Shown: in pieces, positions 60,558-64,000 of the stretch
How positions within the stretch are numbered: position 1 is the stretch's first letter
Layout: every line of letters starts with the position of its first letter
NCBI GenBank assembly: GCA_000421065.1
Contig: ATWD01000001.1
Span: forward strand, 1,294,001 to 1,358,000
Source: Acidobacteriaceae bacterium TAA 166
GTDB taxonomy: Bacteria; Acidobacteriota; Terriglobia; Terriglobales; Acidobacteriaceae
Length of the DNA stretch: 64,000 nucleotides
Direction: 5' to 3'
Program-made: the position numbers and the translations under genes
Notes under the pieces: model-generated
Told to the model about the DNA's origin: nothing
Database searches by the model: none
The model's input: only the letters and a program-made list of their open reading frames with translations

Positions 60558-60575
60558 GCGCTGCCGCGCGGGCCC
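60558..60575. repeat. Family A end fragment (A-23)
   Basis: GCGCTGCCGCGCGGGCCC in the 26-bp gap between the convergent FUSC and MATE genes. Confidence 0.65.
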
Positions 60576-60576
60576 G

Positions 60577-61956
60577 TCAAGAGACGAGGTTCTTCTCGGA
60601 GAGTGTGTGCGTGGTGCGGCTCCAGACGGTTGCCAAGGCGAGGCCCGCCACGATCAGGCCCGCGCAGAGGCCGAGCCACAGACCGACGGCTCCATGGCGC
60701 AGGCGGAAGCCGAGCCAGCAGCCGATGGGGAGGCCGACGATCCAGTAACCGAGGATCTGGACAATCAGGCCGGCGTGGGTATTGCCCGCGCCGCGCAGGG
60801 CTCCGGTGGCGGTGATCTGGAGACCGTCGAAGAACTGGAAGGCTGCGGCAACGAACAACAGGGGCACGGTGGCGGCGATGACGGCGCGGTCGGGGGTGAA
60901 GGCGCGGGCGATGGGGTGGGCGAAGACGGCCAGCACGATGGAGAAGGTAGCCATGCAGGCCGCGCCCAACAGGATCGCGGTCCAGCCCGCGGAGGCGGCC
61001 TCGCGCGGGGCTCCGCGACCGATGGCCTGGCCGACGCGCACCGCCGCAGCAGCGGAGATGGCGAACGGCACCATGAAGGTGAAGCTGGCGCAGTTGAGGG
61101 CGATCTCGTGCCCGGCCAGCGGCAGCGGCCCCATCACACCGATCAGGAAGGTGACGGTGGCGAAGATGGAGATCTCGACGAAGATCTGAGCCCCGGCGGG
61201 GGCTCCGAGCAGGGCCAGGCGCTTGAGCCGGGAGCCTTGGATGCGCCGCAGCACGGAGCCCGGGCCCCCTGCAAACAGTCCATAGCCGTGTTCGCGCTCG
61301 ACCCTCCAGATCGCGATCAGGAGGAAGCCGGCGAGGTAGGTGCGGGAGAGCGAGGTCGCGAGGCCGGAGCCTGCGATGCCGAGCGCGGGGATGCGGACCG
61401 AGCGCCAGCGATGTCCGTAGATCAGGAGCCAGTTGCCGAGGACGTTCGCGAGGTTCGCGGTGACCAGCGCCCAGGCGATCGGACGGACGTGATTGAACGC
61501 CTGCAGGTAGCGGCGCAGGGTGAAGTAGAGGAAGAGCGACGGTGTGCCCCAGTTGAGCGCGTGGAGGAAGCGAACGGCTCCGGCGAGGACCTGCCGGTCG
61601 AGGGGCATCCGGTTCATCGCGAGCGGGGCGAGCTGGATGAGGCCGAGGAGGGCGGCGGCCAGGGCGGCGGCCAGGAGCAGGCCGTGGTAGAGCCAGCGGT
61701 TGGCCTCGTCGTAGCGTCCAGCTCCGTGGGATTGGGAGAGGAAGGTATCGAGCGCGAGCAGGACGCCGGCGACGCCGAACGCGAGGGTGTTGTAGAGCAC
61801 CTGTCCGAGGGCGGCGGAGGCGATGTTGACGGCCGGGTTCTGCATGTGACCCACCATGATGGTGTCCACGATGCTCATCGACATCCAGCCGAGCTCGGCG
61901 GCGATGAGCGGGAGGGCGAGCGCGAGCACGGGACGGATCTGCTGCCGGATGGACAT
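60577..61956 (-). CDS. MATE-family efflux transporter
   Basis: A 459-residue multidrug and toxic compound extrusion protein with 12 predicted helices in two pseudo-symmetric halves; such pumps use Na+ or H+ gradients. The helix-1 region LALALPLIAAELGWMSMSIV followed by DTIMVGH is the MATE signature, and VRVGQAIGRGAPREA marks the second half. Length is standard. It is convergent with FUSC and followed upstream by a long gene-poor stretch. Confidence 0.9.
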   Translation of the reverse strand: MSIRQQIRPVLALALPLIAAELGWMSMSIVDTIMVGHMQNPAVNIASAALGQVLYNTLAFGVAGVLLALDTFLSQSHGAGRYDEANRWLYHGLLLAAALAAALLGLIQLAPLAMNRMPLDRQVLAGAVRFLHALNWGTPSLFLYFTLRRYLQAFNHVRPIAWALVTANLANVLGNWLLIYGHRWRSVRIPALGIAGSGLATSLSRTYLAGFLLIAIWRVEREHGYGLFAGGPGSVLRRIQGSRLKRLALLGAPAGAQIFVEISIFATVTFLIGVMGPLPLAGHEIALNCASFTFMVPFAISAAAAVRVGQAIGRGAPREAASAGWTAILLGAACMATFSIVLAVFAHPIARAFTPDRAVIAATVPLLFVAAAFQFFDGLQITATGALRGAGNTHAGLIVQILGYWIVGLPIGCWLGFRLRHGAVGLWLGLCAGLIVAGLALATVWSRTTHTLSEKNLVS

Positions 61957-61986
61957 GGCTGGACACCCCCTCCCGTACTTTTTGGT

Positions 61987-62024
61987 GCAAAGTCTTCAAA
62001 CCAATTGACTTGGCTGTGGACTTC
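61987..62024 (+). repeat. Family B unit
   Basis: GCAAAGTCTTCAAACC, AATTGACTTGG then CTGTGGACTTCG, matching the first unit at 10049 including its GGACTTC extension. Confidence 0.65.
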
Positions 62025-62229
62025 GAGGTCCCCGCCCTGCCGCCGGGGAATGCTGAAGACGCAGGACGCCCCGGTTTTTGGGCTGGGGCGTCGGTGGTTC
62101 GGGATAGATCTATTATAGCGCTGCCGGGGGAGTGGATCGGCACGCCTAAATCGTTTTATTTTCAGCGAGATAAGGCGTTCCGGCTCTTGACGGGCAGAGG
62201 GTGGGGCCAGACCGAGGCTTCGAGGAGCT

Positions 62230-62445
62230 TCAGGGACGATTGGGGTCGTACTGGGTTCCGGCCTTCTGCCTCTCTTTGTTGAACTTGTCCTGGGCCTTAT
62301 CGGCCTTGTGCTTCTGCTTGAGGCCTCTTTCTGCTGTCGGGTGTGTCCTGATTAGCGGTATCGGTCTGGGCGATCGCGGCCGGAACCAGCAGGGTGAGGG
62401 AGAGAGCCAGGGTGGAGAGTAGCTGACTTCTCGTCGTTTTTACCT
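62230..62445 (-). pseudogene. Decayed small secreted protein gene
   Basis: Minus strand: GGAGG at 62447-62443, then codons for TTRSQLLSTLALSLTLLVPA and AIAQTDTANQD, a clean signal peptide, but no start codon at a usable distance. The frame then closes at GR-stop, while the frame one base over continues with KQKHKADKAQDKFNKERQKA and ends TQYDPNRP. A missing start and a probable frameshift suggest a pseudogene of about 70 residues. The rest of the 61957-62595 gap has no gene. Confidence 0.5.
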
Positions 62446-62495
62446 CCGATGGGTGGGATGCTCGGAGGGAGGGATTGGGGCCGGGAAAGAGCCGT

Positions 62496-62564
62496 ACCTC
62501 AGGGGCTAAAGCCCTGTTTTCCGCTGGTTCGTTGCGGCGCGGCGGAAGCCGTGCCCGTAAGCGG
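62496..62564. repeat. Family C two-hairpin repeat (C-2)
   Basis: ACCTCAGGGGCTAAAGCCCT, linker, GGCGCGGCGGAAGCCGTGCC and CGTAAGC. Same order as C-1, the second hairpin weakened. Confidence 0.7.
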
Positions 62565-62595
62565 GGCGGTTTGAGCTGAAGCTCGAATGGGTCTC

Positions 62596-64000
62596 CTACG
62601 GCTCAGGCAGGTCTTCCTCGGCATGAACCGCCGTCACGGTACCTCCGGTTTGCGTGGCTCCCGCTCCCCTGGCGATCACGTTCCCCGTGTGTGCCCGTGA
62701 ATACGCTCGCTCCAGCAGCGACCAATCTTCCCGAAACTCCTTGGCGTCCGGCCGCATCCGGGGCTTCGCCTTCAGGCTGGAGCCTACCCTCCACATCATC
62801 AGCTCCAGCGCCAGCTCCGGGTCCGAGCCCTCCGCCAGCACATTCCGGCTGCCGAGCCCGACTCTGCGGGTGTCCCCCCGGGGAACGATCCATGCGTCTT
62901 CGTCGGCATCGACCGAGACCGTCCCCAGATCCAGCTGGCGCCCAAACCGATCGATCGATTCTGTTCCGACCGTCTCCCGCATGGCTTCGAAGCGACGACG
63001 ATAGGAGGTCCACTCCGCCTCACCTCCAGTCGTCTCCGCCTCGAGGGCGACGATCTCGGCCTTCACCTGCCGGAGCTTCGGCTCCTCCTCCGTCTCTTTC
63101 CTCAGCCGCCGCAGCTCCGTGAGCTTGGGGCTCGAGTGACGAACGTACTCCTTGTAAAGGTTGAATCGCCCCGTCAACAGATAGGCCACGAAGAACGATC
63201 CCGCGACCTCATGATCCCCGATCATCGCCGCGGGAATCAGATACTTCTTCACGTGAATCGCGGTCTCGGTCCCGCTGCTCGCGACTCCGCTGCGAGGAAT
63301 GCTTCCCGGCTTCTGCGGGAAGTGCAGGATGGAGAAGCCGGAGTCCGGCTGCTTTTCGGCCCATCGCGTAAACGAGTGTACCGCCGCCTTCGGCGTCATC
63401 ATGCCGATATCGTTAATCACATCGCGACGAACCGAATGCGGAAAGACCGCGTTCACCATGGCTCGCACAAATTCGGCGCAGTTGTTCGTCATGCCGTTGT
63501 AGTCATCGAAGTTTTCATGCGCGTTCAGCCACCGGACGAGGGCTTCGTCTTCCGCAGGGGTGGTCTTCACAGTGAAGACGAAGATGTCACGGTTGATGGT
63601 GGCGGCCACCATATCTCTCCAGTAGCTGTGCGGGATCAAAGGACAGGCTCCGGCGCATACAGGTTTCATGAATCCATCCCGCGCCTTTATGCCCAGGGCA
63701 TCCTTCACATTCTGCGAACCGTACAGGAGCCGGTTCCCCGGCTGCACAGTGCCTTCCAGGTACAGATCCAGAGGAACGATATTCCATCCGTAAGGAGAAG
63801 CTTCATGAAACTGCGGGTATCGCGTGACCACCGAGCCGCTTTCGCCCGCGCGACACAACCGCGCCCGCACAGGTGTGTCCGCGCATACGCCCGAGAGATA
63901 GACCAGAGCGTGGCCGGCATGGGTGAACTCCGAGGCGCCCACGGTCGTGGGGTCGGCGACCATCACGCCCAGGTCGGCATGCGCAGCTTGCCCGGCCATC
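62596..64000 (-). CDS. Secreted protein with possible permuted papain-like fold (5' partial)
   Basis: 467 residues are visible and the start is past the window edge (the first residues, AGQAAHADLGVMVADPT, look like the end of a signal peptide). A histidine in EFTHAGHALVYLSG and the segment DYNGMTNNCAEFVRAMVN recall the His and Cys of permuted NlpC/P60- or DUF4105-like folds, so it may be a cysteine amidase or peptidase. A Glu/Arg-rich coiled-coil stretch (residues 285-345) follows. Family not recognised with certainty. Confidence 0.6.
   Translation of the reverse strand, partial: MAGQAAHADLGVMVADPTTVGASEFTHAGHALVYLSGVCADTPVRARLCRAGESGSVVTRYPQFHEASPYGWNIVPLDLYLEGTVQPGNRLLYGSQNVKDALGIKARDGFMKPVCAGACPLIPHSYWRDMVAATINRDIFVFTVKTTPAEDEALVRWLNAHENFDDYNGMTNNCAEFVRAMVNAVFPHSVRRDVINDIGMMTPKAAVHSFTRWAEKQPDSGFSILHFPQKPGSIPRSGVASSGTETAIHVKKYLIPAAMIGDHEVAGSFFVAYLLTGRFNLYKEYVRHSSPKLTELRRLRKETEEEPKLRQVKAEIVALEAETTGGEAEWTSYRRRFEAMRETVGTESIDRFGRQLDLGTVSVDADEDAWIVPRGDTRRVGLGSRNVLAEGSDPELALELMMWRVGSSLKAKPRMRPDAKEFREDWSLLERAYSRAHTGNVIARGAGATQTGGTVTAVHAEEDLPEP

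Noticed and set aside
1368..60575. CRISPR array from the many repeats
   Set aside because: Copies are kilobases apart, vary in length and orientation, and have no regular spacers or cas genes.
59189..62143. 984-residue open frame antisense to FUSC and MATE genes
   Set aside because: Arg/Pro/Ala-rich shadow of high-GC coding sequence; the plus-strand FUSC and minus-strand MATE frames have clear family motifs.

Overview
The window is a chromosomal segment of a high-GC, Gram-negative soil-type bacterium, most likely an acidobacterium of the Terriglobia (Granulicella/Terriglobus/Edaphobacter-like). The pointers are indirect: Tat-exported Gfo/Idh/MocA and sugar-isomerase proteins, a PQQ-repeat secreted protein, a double-length ThyX, futalosine-type menaquinone synthesis (MqnC), a MreBCD/PBP2/RodA rod system, and dense families of intergenic hairpin repeats. 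Taxonomy is inference, because no rRNA or tRNA gene is visible. There is no prophage, CRISPR array, transposase or rRNA operon. Almost every gene is a housekeeping or envelope gene.

Layout. 0-3.8 kb: C-terminal part of an MFS/spermidine-synthase fusion, a small secreted protein, coaD and recA. 3.9-7.5 kb: a lower-GC patch with a radical SAM gene divergent from a class II aldolase, sharing a tandem direct-repeat operator, then a secreted PQQ-propeller protein. 7.6-17.3 kb: thyX, fabG, an XRE regulator, a Tat sulfatase, a rhomboid protease, a zinc-finger-like membrane protein, an MBL-fold hydrolase and a MaoC hydratase. 17.9-21.0 kb: the phoH-ybeY-corC RNA-metabolism operon. 21.2-27.9 kb: mreB, alanine dehydrogenase and an NtrY/NtrX-like two-component pair. 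28-30.5 kb: two convergent Tat-exported sugar-metabolism proteins. 30.6-37.5 kb: era, then mreC-mreD-mrdA-rodA, broken up by a repeat and a Uma2 remnant. 38-41.5 kb: a giant RNase E/G with an insertion in its S1 domain. 41.8-47.7 kb: an outer-membrane barrel, an M24 peptidase, a GT2 glycosyltransferase, a VOC protein and mqnC. 47.8-51.9 kb: a coiled-coil protein, VKOR and an orphan DNA methyltransferase, then a PP2C phosphatase, hydroxyacyl-CoA dehydrogenase and rpsT. 52-62 kb: a TlpA-like protein, a secreted propeller, an M13 peptidase, and EamA, FUSC and MATE transporters. 62.6-64 kb: part of a secreted protein with a possible permuted papain-like fold.

The most striking signal is not a gene. 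About 24 full or partial copies of one GC-rich nested palindrome ('family A', full units about 160-270 bp) sit in most intergenic gaps of the window, in both orientations and at 5' and 3' gene ends. One copy supplies the last 28 codons and stop of a sulfatase, and another lies between mreD and mrdA. Three smaller families accompany it: B (CAAAGT...GACTTAG direct repeats), C (a two-hairpin unit) and E (a CCCACCTTAG hairpin always just downstream of a family A copy). Together they look like a non-autonomous repeat system whose mobilising enzyme lies outside the window. Many long open frames crossing these repeats or running antisense to high-GC genes are artefacts.
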